NCBI RefSeq assembly: GCF_001442625.1
Contig: NZ_LMZQ01000024.1
Location: 1 to 57,327, forward strand
DNA from: Pedobacter ginsenosidimutans
Lineage (GTDB): Bacteria; Bacteroidota; Bacteroidia; Sphingobacteriales; Sphingobacteriaceae
DNA length: 57,327 bases
Direction of reading: 5' to 3'
The notes below the pieces were generated by a model. It was not told where the DNA came from. It saw only the letters and a list, made by a program, of their open reading frames with translations, and ran no database searches. Shown here piece by piece: positions 1 through 7,451 of this stretch (within the stretch, counting starts at the first letter, position 1; every line of letters begins with the position of its first letter). A program made the translations under genes and the position numbers.

Positions 1-1065
1 GTATGCCGACGAAAGCAGATCCTTCATTATTTCGGTGAAAATTTTAACGAAACAGGCTGTAACTGCATGTGTGATAACTGCAAAAAGCCTAAAAAGCAAT
101 TTGATGCGGAAAGTCAATTGTTAACCGTTTTGAAATTTATCGAAAAATCGGGTGAAAAATTTGATGATGCACACTTGTTAAACGTATTTTTAGGTTTAGA
201 AACCGCTCAGACCATTGCTTACGAACACAGCAAGATTCCTGAATTTGGAATCGGTAAAGAAGAAGGCGAACTGATGTGGAAATCGATTATCCGCCAGGCT
301 GTTTTAAATAATTACCTTTTTAAAGACATTGATAATTACGGTTTATTAAAGTTAACCAAACAGGGAAGAGATTTTATTATCAACCCTTATAGCCTTAAAT
401 TCATACTAAACGAACCAATAGAGAACGGTGCTGACGATGATGATGATGATGTAAAACAGGGTACAGGTGCTTTAGATACCCATCTTTTATCCTTGCTTAA
501 AGATCTGCGCAAAAAAATCGCGAAGCAAAAAAGCGTTCCACCATTTGTCGTTTTCCAGGATCCATCTTTAGAGGAAATGTGCACACATTATCCGATTACG
601 ATGGAAGAGCTTCGCCAGATTTCTGGTGTAGGTTCGGGTAAAGCGATGAAATTCGGGACACCTTTTATTGAACTGATCAAAAAATATGTGGAGGATAACG
701 ATATCGAACGTCCTATCGATTTGATTATTAAAACTCAGGCCAATAAATCGCAGATGAAGGTTTCGATCATTCAAAATATCGACAGACAGATTGGTTTGGA
801 AGATATTGCCGATTCGAAAGGTATCACTTACGAAGAAATTCTGAAAGAAGTAGAATCGATTGTAAACTCTGGTACTAAACTGAACTTAAATTATTTCATT
901 GATGAAGTAATTGATGATGATAGACAGGATGAAGTATTCGACTATTTCAGAGCAGCTGAAAGCGATTCTATCGATGAAGCACTTAACGAATTAGGCGAAA
1001 CCGATTATACCCGCGAAGAAATTCAATTGATGCGGATTAAATTCATGTCAGAACTAGGAAATTAA
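1..1065 (+). CDS. recQ: ATP-dependent DNA helicase RecQ, C-terminal part (5' end outside window)
   Basis: The reading frame is open from base 1, so the gene is cut by the window edge; the first ATG, at 67, is internal. The visible part starts in the RecQ zinc-binding module: a Cys-Arg-Arg at the edge, then the cysteine cluster CNCMCDNC at 58-81. A winged-helix RQC region follows, then an acidic Asp-rich linker (around 433-453), an HRDC domain (about 478-690, with the ISGVGSGKAMKFG turn), and a C-terminal helix-turn-helix extension. The helicase core, with Walker A and DEAH box, lies outside the window. RecQ unwinds DNA in recombination and replication-fork repair. The identification is firm although only the C-terminal half is present. 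Confidence 0.93.
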   Translation, partial: VCRRKQILHYFGENFNETGCNCMCDNCKKPKKQFDAESQLLTVLKFIEKSGEKFDDAHLLNVFLGLETAQTIAYEHSKIPEFGIGKEEGELMWKSIIRQAVLNNYLFKDIDNYGLLKLTKQGRDFIINPYSLKFILNEPIENGADDDDDDVKQGTGALDTHLLSLLKDLRKKIAKQKSVPPFVVFQDPSLEEMCTHYPITMEELRQISGVGSGKAMKFGTPFIELIKKYVEDNDIERPIDLIIKTQANKSQMKVSIIQNIDRQIGLEDIADSKGITYEEILKEVESIVNSGTKLNLNYFIDEVIDDDRQDEVFDYFRAAESDSIDEALNELGETDYTREEIQLMRIKFMSELGN

Positions 1066-1146
1066 AAATTAGGTGTGAGATAGGAGAAACTAGATTTGAG
1101 ACAAACTCAGATCTCAATCTCATGCCTCACATCTCCCATCTCAACT
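1066..1146. repeat. imperfect inverted repeat between recQ and kdsA
   Basis: The left half has the form gtgagataggagaaactaga-tttgag and the right half is its approximate complement (ctcagatctcaatctcatgc-ctcac), around a four-base CAAA loop near 1103. The run is built from repeated GAGAT/ATCTC words. It occupies the whole gap, so it could be a transcript hairpin or a member of a dispersed repeat family. It also creates a spurious TTG start at 1096, upstream of the true kdsA start. Confidence 0.5.
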
Positions 1147-1959
1147 ATGCTTAACTATTTAGATAAATTAAAAAATACAGATTCAGGAAATTTCTTTTTA
1201 ATGGCTGGTCCATGCGCTATTGAAGGCGAGGATATTGCCATGAGAATTGCCGAAAAGATTATTACAATTACTGATAAACTTCAGATTCCATATATTTTTA
1301 AAGGTTCGTACCGAAAAGCAAATAGAAGTAAAGGAAGTTCTTTTACAGGCATTGGCGATGAAAAAGCTTTACGCATTTTAGAACGTATTGGTAGAGAATT
1401 TGGTGTGCCAACCGTTACCGATATCCATGAAAGTGGCGAGGCCGAGATGGCAGCTGCTTATGTAGATGTATTGCAGATTCCTGCATTTTTATGTCGTCAA
1501 ACTGATTTGTTAATTGCTGCAGCCGAAACCGGAAAAGTAGTAAACGTTAAAAAAGGCCAGTTCCTTTCTGCAGGTTCTATGAAATTTGCAGTTGAGAAGG
1601 TAAAAGAAGCCGGAAACAACAAAGTGATTTTAACAGATAGAGGTAATACTTTTGGTTATCAGGACCTGATTGTTGATTACCGTGGTTTACCCGAAATGCA
1701 GGGTTTCGGCGTTCCGGTAGTGATGGATTGCACACATTCCTTACAACAGCCTAATCAAAGCAGTGGTGTTACTGGTGGTAAACCAGAATTGATTTCGACT
1801 ATTGCTAAAGCAGCAATTGCAGTAGGAGCAGATGGCTTATTTATTGAAACACACCCTGATCCTGCAAATGCAAAATCGGATGGTGCCAATATGTTACATT
1901 TAGACCTGTTGGAAGAAACATTAACCAAACTGATCCGAATCAGACAAGCTATATTATAA
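1147..1959 (+). CDS. kdsA: 3-deoxy-8-phosphooctulonate synthase (KDO8P synthase)
   Basis: Condenses phosphoenolpyruvate with arabinose 5-phosphate to make Kdo-8-phosphate, the precursor of the Kdo sugar of lipopolysaccharide; cytosolic. The 270-aa protein has the family N-terminal MAGPCAIEGE strand and the KGSYRKANRSKGSSFTG phosphate/PEP loop. Later motifs are NVKKGQF, LTDRGNTFGY, DCTHSLQQPN and IETHPDP, spanning the whole TIM barrel. I chose the ATG at 1147 rather than the TTG at 1096: the 17 extra residues come from the inverted repeat, and 270 aa fits the family. The next gene starts 2 bp after its stop, so the two are probably cotranscribed. Confidence 0.96.
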   Translation: MLNYLDKLKNTDSGNFFLMAGPCAIEGEDIAMRIAEKIITITDKLQIPYIFKGSYRKANRSKGSSFTGIGDEKALRILERIGREFGVPTVTDIHESGEAEMAAAYVDVLQIPAFLCRQTDLLIAAAETGKVVNVKKGQFLSAGSMKFAVEKVKEAGNNKVILTDRGNTFGYQDLIVDYRGLPEMQGFGVPVVMDCTHSLQQPNQSSGVTGGKPELISTIAKAAIAVGADGLFIETHPDPANAKSDGANMLHLDLLEETLTKLIRIRQAIL

Positions 1960-1961
1960 TC

Positions 1962-2678
1962 TTGAATAATCCGAAAGTATTTCTCACTGCCGAATGGCGT
2001 AAACTGGCTTTGGCTCAGTATGCTGTAGATAAAGAAATACTTTCGAAATACTTGCCTGCACATACTGTACTGGATGATTGGCAGGGCAAGTATTATGTGA
2101 GTTTAGTTGGCTTCATGTTTGTTGATGTTAAACTCCTAGGCTTTAATATTCCCTTCTATACCAATTTTGAAGAGGTTAACTTAAGGTTCTATGTTAAATT
2201 TAAAGATGGAGATACGTGGAAAAGAGGAGTGGTATTTATTAAAGAATTTGTACCAAAGCCTGCCATCACCTTTGTAGCTAACACCATTTATAAGGAGAAT
2301 TACCAAACATTTCCGATGAAACATGTTTGGATTGAACAAGAACATCAGCTTGAGGTAGATTATCGCTGGAAGAACCGAAACTGGCATAATTTTTCAGTTA
2401 TAGCTTCTTCAAAGGTAGAAGAAATACAAATTGGTAGCGAAGAAGAATTTATTACGGAACATTATTGGGGCTACACCAAAATCGGAGCGAATAAAACATC
2501 TGAATATGGTGTGGAGCATCCGCGCTGGCAAGCTTATCCAGTAAAAAAGTATAATATTGATGTGGATTTCGGAATTAACTACGGAAATGATTTTTCTTTT
2601 TTAAACGAAGCTAAGCCTGATTCTGTATTCTTGGCCGAAGGCTCTGAAATAAGGGTACTAAAAGGAAAGAAGTTCTAA
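1962..2678 (+). CDS. DUF2071 (YqjF-like) family protein
   Basis: A 238-aa soluble protein with no signal peptide or membrane segment. Features of the DUF2071/YqjF family, by memory of that family, are the N-terminal FLTAEWRKLALAQYAVD, then YVSLVGFMFVDVKLLG, FEEVNLRFYVKF, and a late EHYWGYTKIG block. The molecular role of this family is not established. The only plausible start is TTG at 1962, 2 bp after the kdsA stop; no ATG lies near the N-terminal motif, so the start rests on conservation rather than on the codon. The tight spacing suggests cotranscription with kdsA, but nothing in the sequence links it to LPS synthesis. Confidence 0.75.
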   Translation: MNNPKVFLTAEWRKLALAQYAVDKEILSKYLPAHTVLDDWQGKYYVSLVGFMFVDVKLLGFNIPFYTNFEEVNLRFYVKFKDGDTWKRGVVFIKEFVPKPAITFVANTIYKENYQTFPMKHVWIEQEHQLEVDYRWKNRNWHNFSVIASSKVEEIQIGSEEEFITEHYWGYTKIGANKTSEYGVEHPRWQAYPVKKYNIDVDFGINYGNDFSFLNEAKPDSVFLAEGSEIRVLKGKKF

Positions 2679-2694
2679 TAGCTAAGCTAAATCG

Positions 2695-2818
2695 TTATCT
2701 CGACAGTAGTGTTCTAAAGGAACTCCTTCAGAGGAGAGATCTTTTTAATTCAATTAATAATTTTGCTGAAAGATCTCTCTCCCGAAAGTTCGGGATTGCA
2801 CTTCAGTCGAGATGATAA
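2695..2818. repeat. dispersed palindromic intergenic element, copy 1
   Basis: Starts with TTATCTCGAC (2695) and ends with GTCGAGATGATAA (2806-2818), so the ends are inverted repeats. Inside, AGAGATCTTTTT faces its complement at about 2768-2780, and CCCGAAAGTTCGGG (2781-2794) is a further small palindrome. Read on the minus strand, 2774-2818 is nearly the same as 36183-36227 on the plus strand. This is a non-coding repeat of REP/MITE type with no transposase. Confidence 0.75.
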
Positions 2819-2881
2819 TCTTTTATTGAGCATTTCCAGTCCAGTGCCTTCGTCAACATGTTTGGAATGAAGGAGTTACCA

Positions 2882-3298
2882 TTATATCCTATGATAGTCT
2901 CCGCGCCAGTTTTTAATGGCTTTTTTAATCTTATCAGGAGATAACTTATCAGCCACAGCTTTATCAACCAAAGCCAAATATTCTTCATCACTAGCAAAAC
3001 GTAAAGCCATAATTTGCCCCATCCTCAGCTCACTCGGAAGTGCTTTACCAGCAAGAATGTAATAACGCAACTTTTCTTCGGCTCTTGCAGCTCTATCCTG
3101 TGCCTTAAGTGCAAACATCCGTGCCATTACAGCTATAATCGCTATCAGGAAAAATGCAAGCACAAGCAGACCCGTAATTATAGTAGGTATGGCTATGCAA
3201 CAATAAATGGCAAAACCTAATCCTAAAACCGCTAAGGGTATTGTAAAAAAATGAAAAGGAGGATAAAACCTCTTGTGGTTTCCGTAATGCTGAGACAT
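2882..3298 (-). CDS. DUF6526 family membrane protein
   Basis: A 138-aa protein with an N-terminal QHYGNHKRFYPPFHFF block followed by two closely spaced hydrophobic segments (about residues 18-38 and 40-60). A soluble helical tail carries YYILAGKALP, IMALRFASDEE and the conserved ending IKNWRGDYHRI. This layout matches DUF6526 as I remember it, a Bacteroidota family of unknown function. The C-terminal half probably faces the cytoplasm. It stands alone between a palindromic repeat and the OmpA-family gene, with no clear operon partner. Family assignment is fairly secure; the function is unknown. Confidence 0.75.
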   Translation of the reverse strand: MSQHYGNHKRFYPPFHFFTIPLAVLGLGFAIYCCIAIPTIITGLLVLAFFLIAIIAVMARMFALKAQDRAARAEEKLRYYILAGKALPSELRMGQIMALRFASDEEYLALVDKAVADKLSPDKIKKAIKNWRGDYHRI

Positions 3299-3321
3299 CT
3301 TGAGTTTTTCTAAGTAATACT

Positions 3322-5208
3322 TTATATTTTAGTAATCACGAACGAGGTTCTACGATTGTTTTTTCTTCCTGATTCAGTTTTATTATCAGCAATCGGTTTA
3401 CTTGCTCCGAATCCTTTAAAAGTAAGTCTTTTCGCATCAATATCCTTTTTGATCAGGTACTCGTAAACTGCATTTGCACGGTTAAAAGATAACTTTTCAT
3501 TCAGTTTATCATCGCCAACATTATCGGTATGTCCTTGAATTTCAATTTGTACGTTTTCATTTTGATGCAAAAAATCAATAAGCAGATCCAGTTCACGGAT
3601 AGAGGCGGGCAAAAGATTAAACTTATTGGTATCAAAGAAAATATTTCTTAAGGTTACATTTCCACCTTGTTTTATTTTCTCGATGTAAACTTCAATCTGG
3701 TAAGGTTTATTGATATCTCCTGCCCTGAGCTCAAAGTTTTCAGAGTAAAACATGTAACCTTCGGCATTTACATTAAACAGATAATTGCTCCCAACAGGCA
3801 TTACCGCTAAAAACTGACCGGTTTCTGGATCAGTATAATCATCGAAAACAGTTTTATTGCTTTTCAAATCTACCACCTGAACATTACTTTCGATCGTTTT
3901 TTTAGTATCCCGGTCTCTTACTATTCCTTTTACATAAGAAATCTTGAGCGGTTTAGCAACTTCAGGAATTCCAAAGCTATAAATATCCTGTAAACCAAAT
4001 CCTCCTTTTAAATTCGAAGAAAACAAACCGAAACTTCCATCAGCACTTACTACCAAACCACTTTCATCTTCATAAGAATTGATCGGATACCCCATATTGG
4101 TGGGCTTTTGCCATCTACCATCATTTTCCTGCCGGCTGTAATAAATATCTTTGTTTCCGAAACCTGGCCAACCATCAGAAGAAAAATACAAGGTTTTACC
4201 GTCTACATGTAGAAAAGGGGTGTTCTCATCGAAAGCGGTATTGATATCTGGACCAAGATTAATGGCTGGTCCCCATTTGGCATCATCGGTAATGGTGCTT
4301 TTCCAGATATCGTAACCTCCAGATCCGCCCGGTCTGTTACTTATAAAATACAAAGTTCTTCCATCAGGACTGATTGCCGGTTGTGATTCCCAATATTCTG
4401 AATTAACGGGTTTGCCAATATTATAAGGTTCACCCCAATCTTTTCCTTCACGGTGTGAAACATAAATATCACATCTACCTAGACCATCCGGTCGGTTGCA
4501 TCCAGTAAAAAAAAGGTACTTCCCATCAGGTGAAATGGTTTGCGCCCCTTCATTGTATCGGGCAGTATTTATTTTGCTGGATAAGGGAGTAGCGACATCC
4601 CATTTACTGTTTTTAAGCTGTGATGTCCAGAAATCTTCATTACCATTTACCTGGCGGGTAAAAACCAAGGTTTCGCCATCAGCAGTTATGGAAGGAAAGT
4701 ACTCAGCATTTGTTGTATTTACACCTTCACCTAAATTTGTTGGACTATATTTTACGGGTTTATTAATTGCTGTGGCAGCGAAATCACAATCTAAAAGATA
4801 TTTCTTTGCTCTTCTTGCTCTATCAGATGAAGGATCTAATATCAAAAATTCATTAAAATGCTGTTTCGATTTTAAATAATCCTGACTTGCAAATTCGGTT
4901 TCAGCCAAGCCATAAATTACAGCCGGAGCTACCGTTTTATTGATCAATATGGCTTTTTCGTAAGCGGCTTTGGCATCAGCATACTTTTTTTGTGTTTTAT
5001 AAACGCCAGCAAGCACAATGTAGGCATTTTGAAATAACGGATCAGCTTCAACTGCACTTTTTAATACCTGTTCGGCAGCAGCATAATCCAATTTATCAAT
5101 AAATGGACCTGCTTTCTCAAAAAAAACCTGTGCTTTTTTATTCAGGGAGCTTTGCCCAAAACAATAAATACTCAGTATGCTAAAGAAGAGGACTAAGCGA
5201 AATTTCAT
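3322..5208 (-). CDS. OmpA-family protein with TPR and PD40 beta-propeller repeats (PorE-like layout)
   Basis: An exported 628-aa protein. Order of parts: signal sequence (about 1-18), TPR repeats (about 30-145), and a PD40/WD40-like propeller (about 160-400) with at least five blades. The blade motifs include SITADGETLVF, ISPDGKYLFF, ISPDGRTLYF, VDGKTLYF and VSADGSFGLF. Next come a carboxypeptidase-regulatory-like domain (about 420-500) and a C-terminal OmpA peptidoglycan-binding domain with IEIQGHTDNVG and the downstream Arg. This order is that of PorE, a type IX secretion accessory protein, and of related Bacteroidota envelope proteins. A Cys sits near the cleavage site (IYCFG), but the lipobox is poor, so lipidation is uncertain. 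It lies 37 bp downstream of queE on the same strand. Confidence 0.85.
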   Translation of the reverse strand: MKFRLVLFFSILSIYCFGQSSLNKKAQVFFEKAGPFIDKLDYAAAEQVLKSAVEADPLFQNAYIVLAGVYKTQKKYADAKAAYEKAILINKTVAPAVIYGLAETEFASQDYLKSKQHFNEFLILDPSSDRARRAKKYLLDCDFAATAINKPVKYSPTNLGEGVNTTNAEYFPSITADGETLVFTRQVNGNEDFWTSQLKNSKWDVATPLSSKINTARYNEGAQTISPDGKYLFFTGCNRPDGLGRCDIYVSHREGKDWGEPYNIGKPVNSEYWESQPAISPDGRTLYFISNRPGGSGGYDIWKSTITDDAKWGPAINLGPDINTAFDENTPFLHVDGKTLYFSSDGWPGFGNKDIYYSRQENDGRWQKPTNMGYPINSYEDESGLVVSADGSFGLFSSNLKGGFGLQDIYSFGIPEVAKPLKISYVKGIVRDRDTKKTIESNVQVVDLKSNKTVFDDYTDPETGQFLAVMPVGSNYLFNVNAEGYMFYSENFELRAGDINKPYQIEVYIEKIKQGGNVTLRNIFFDTNKFNLLPASIRELDLLIDFLHQNENVQIEIQGHTDNVGDDKLNEKLSFNRANAVYEYLIKKDIDAKRLTFKGFGASKPIADNKTESGRKNNRRTSFVITKI

Positions 5209-5245
5209 TACATTAACATTTGGTTATAAAGCTAATGTATTGTTT

Positions 5246-5869
5246 TTAAGGAATATTTAAAAATTTGTGCGTTTGTAATGAAATTTCCCATTTTGGGTTT
5301 GCCATTACATAATCAATAATTAATGGTGTAATTTCTTTTGATTTAGACCATTCGGGCTGGAGATATAGTTTACAGGTAGGAGATACCATCGCCGCGTATT
5401 CTTCAGCCCATTTAAAATCGCTTTTGTTAAAAACGATCACTTTTAATTCGTGCGCAAAAGGCGTAATATCCGGCCTTGGTGCTTTAAATTTCTTTGGTGA
5501 TAAACAGATCCAGTCCCAATTTCCAGAAAGAGGGTAAGCACCAGATGTTTCGATAAAGGTAAGAATACCTCTTTCTTTTAATTTGTTGGTTAAATAATCC
5601 AGGTTATAAATCAAGGGTTCACCACCGGTAATTACAACAGCCTTACCAGGGAATTTATCGGCGTTTTCAACAATTACATCTGAAGCCGTAAGTGGGTGCA
5701 TTTCGGCATCCCAGCTTTCTTTCACATCGCACCAATGGCAGCCTACATCGCAGCCCCCTAAACGGATAAAATAAGCTGCTTTACCAGTATTAAATCCTTC
5801 GCCCTGTATGGTATAAAATTCTTCCATTAAAGGAAGTAATGTGCCGTCTTCTGGTATATCTTGTTTCAT
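5246..5869 (-). CDS. queE: 7-carboxy-7-deazaguanine synthase QueE
   Basis: Radical-SAM enzyme that turns 6-carboxytetrahydropterin into 7-carboxy-7-deazaguanine on the way to queuosine in tRNA. The 207-aa protein begins with PLMEEFYTIQGEGFNTG, then has the iron-sulfur motif CDVGCHWC (the CX3CX2C spacing seen in QueE and radical-SAM proteins in general). ITGGEP is the SAM-binding strand, and FIETSG and WICLSPKKF follow. The compact length and lack of extra domains fit the QueE fold. No other queuosine gene is in the window, and no preQ1-type riboswitch is apparent upstream. Start ATG at 5869. Confidence 0.92.
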   Translation of the reverse strand: MKQDIPEDGTLLPLMEEFYTIQGEGFNTGKAAYFIRLGGCDVGCHWCDVKESWDAEMHPLTASDVIVENADKFPGKAVVITGGEPLIYNLDYLTNKLKERGILTFIETSGAYPLSGNWDWICLSPKKFKAPRPDITPFAHELKVIVFNKSDFKWAEEYAAMVSPTCKLYLQPEWSKSKEITPLIIDYVMANPKWEISLQTHKFLNIP

Positions 5870-5976
5870 TTTTGAGGATGCAAATATCCTAAAAAAATAT
5901 GGTGATGCTGTTCCTCTTTTAAAATTTAATGCAAAGATGAAATAAGACTGATATTTATTTGCCGTATTTTAGCTGT

Positions 5977-6312
5977 ATGAAGTGGTTTAAGGCGCTAAAT
6001 AATAATCAAATACCCCGTCCTGATACAATTAAAACAATTGAAGTTGCGGGAAAACAAATTTGTTTGATTAATAATGAAGACAAAATTACCGCAACCCAAT
6101 CGCATTGTCCGCATGCTGGAGGGCATTTTAGTGGTGGCTGGTGCAAAAACGGGCACCTGGTTTGTCCAATCCATCGGTACGAATACAGTTTAACCACGGG
6201 AAGGGGAGCAGAGGGACAAGGTGACTATATCAACATCTATCCAACGGAATTACGCGAAGATGGCCTCTATATCGGTTTTGAAGAAAGCTGGTGGAGTAAA
6301 CTTTGGGGGTGA
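5977..6312 (+). CDS. small Rieske [2Fe-2S] protein
   Basis: A 111-aa soluble protein with the two Rieske ligand pairs, CPH and CPIH, about 17 residues apart within SHCPHAGGHFSGGWC and HLVCPIHRYEYSL. It has no transmembrane anchor or signal peptide, so it resembles the cytosolic Rieske ferredoxins (NirD or dioxygenase-ferredoxin type). These pass electrons to a partner, but no obvious partner is nearby. I took the ATG at 5977; an upstream TTG at 5959 adds six unconvincing residues. The gene is divergent from queE and convergent with folD. Confidence 0.85.
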   Translation: MKWFKALNNNQIPRPDTIKTIEVAGKQICLINNEDKITATQSHCPHAGGHFSGGWCKNGHLVCPIHRYEYSLTTGRGAEGQGDYINIYPTELREDGLYIGFEESWWSKLWG

Positions 6313-6363
6313 TTGGTTCACTAATTCATTTGTCATTAGTTTATTGGTGAATTCCCGCCTAAC

Positions 6364-6392
6364 AAAAAAAGCGGCTCAATTTCTTGAACCGC
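6364..6392 (-). terminator. rho-independent terminator after folD
   Basis: On the minus strand this reads as the stem GCGGTTCAA / TTGAGCCGC with one wobble pair, followed by seven T. It lies about 60 bases past the folD stop and also separates folD from the convergent Rieske gene. Confidence 0.8.
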
Positions 6393-6452
6393 CTTTGATA
6401 TTTCTTCTGCAATGGGTTTACCTTAAACCCTCCACCTTTCAACCTTCTACCG

Positions 6453-7334
6453 CTAAGCGTATATCTCTTTTCTAGCCGATGCTAAAGTATTTTTCAATAA
6501 ACCAACAATAGTCATTAAACCCACACCACCAGGAACAGGCGTAATGTATGAAGCCTTAGGTGCTACGTTTTCGAAATCTACATCACCATATAACTTAAAG
6601 CCAGATTTGGTTTCGGCAGAGGTTTCGCGGTTAATACCTACATCGATAATAATGGCGCCAGGTTTTACCATATCAGCCGTAACAAAATTCTTTTTACCAA
6701 TAGCGGCAATCACAATATCAGCTTGGAGAACCTGTTCTTTTAAATCTTTGGTACGTGAGTGGGTAAGTGTTACGGTACAATTGCCCGGATTGGCATTGCG
6801 GGCCATTAAAATGCTCATTGGACTACCTACAATATTACTACGGCCAACAACAACACAGTGCATTCCTGTAGTGTCGATACCATACTCTTGTAACATCAAT
6901 AGAATACCATAAGGTGTAGCCGGGATAAAGCAAGGCAGGTTGCGCATCATTCTACCCAAATTTACCGGGTGGAAACCATCCACATCTTTACGGTGATCGA
7001 TCTTTTCAGTAACTTTCTCCGGATCAATGTGTTTTGGCAAAGGCAATTGAACAATTAAGCCATCTACATCTTCATCCTGATTAATTTCTTCAATTTTCGC
7101 CAATAACTCAGCTTCTGTTACTGAGTTGTCATATCTGTGAAGTGAAGATTTGAAACCGACTTTTTCACAGTTTTTCATCTTACTGGCCACATAAGTTTCG
7201 CTACCACCATCATTGCCAACTAAAATGGCAACTAGGTGTGGCTTGCGACCACTTTTATTTAAAAATTCGGCAGCTTCCTCTGCAATTTGAACTTTAACTT
7301 TTTCTGATACGTATTTACCGTCTAATAATTTCAT
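6453..7334 (-). CDS. folD: bifunctional methylenetetrahydrofolate dehydrogenase / methenyltetrahydrofolate cyclohydrolase
   Basis: Interconverts 5,10-methylene-, 5,10-methenyl- and 10-formyl-tetrahydrofolate in cytosolic one-carbon metabolism. The 293-aa length is normal. The catalytic YxxxK is present as Y48-V-A-S-K52, followed by the DVDGLIVQLPLPKHI active-site block, DVDGFHP, and the NADP-binding GRSNIVGSP. PVPGGVGLMT lies near the end. The ATG at 7334 is well supported by the MKLLDGK N-terminus. It has its own downstream terminator, and a repeat-rich 117-bp gap separates it from lepA on the same strand. Confidence 0.97.
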   Translation of the reverse strand: MKLLDGKYVSEKVKVQIAEEAAEFLNKSGRKPHLVAILVGNDGGSETYVASKMKNCEKVGFKSSLHRYDNSVTEAELLAKIEEINQDEDVDGLIVQLPLPKHIDPEKVTEKIDHRKDVDGFHPVNLGRMMRNLPCFIPATPYGILLMLQEYGIDTTGMHCVVVGRSNIVGSPMSILMARNANPGNCTVTLTHSRTKDLKEQVLQADIVIAAIGKKNFVTADMVKPGAIIIDVGINRETSAETKSGFKLYGDVDFENVAPKASYITPVPGGVGLMTIVGLLKNTLASARKEIYA

Positions 7335-7451
7335 TCTAAAAGTATCGAGTAGTGAGAATCAAGTATCAAGACCAATGGTCAACTCAATCATCACTGTGCT
7401 TTAACTATATTTTTATCTTGATACCTAATACTGGTATCTTGATACTATGTA
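7335..7451. repeat. repeat-rich spacer between folD and lepA
   Basis: Contains several copies of the word TATCAAG and its complement CTTGATAC in both orientations (around 7347-7361, 7409-7421 and 7432-7446), so it can fold into alternative hairpins. A short piece of similar sequence occurs upstream of the TonB receptor, near 16950-16976. It looks like a dispersed intergenic repeat; no gene is seen in it. Confidence 0.45.

Noticed and set aside
1755..2063. 102-aa open frame antisense to kdsA
   Set aside because: It lies wholly on the opposite strand of a well-supported gene and shows no motif or promoter.
2803..2997. 64-aa minus-strand frame overlapping DUF6526
   Set aside because: It overlaps the 3' end of a better supported gene in a different frame and has no family features.
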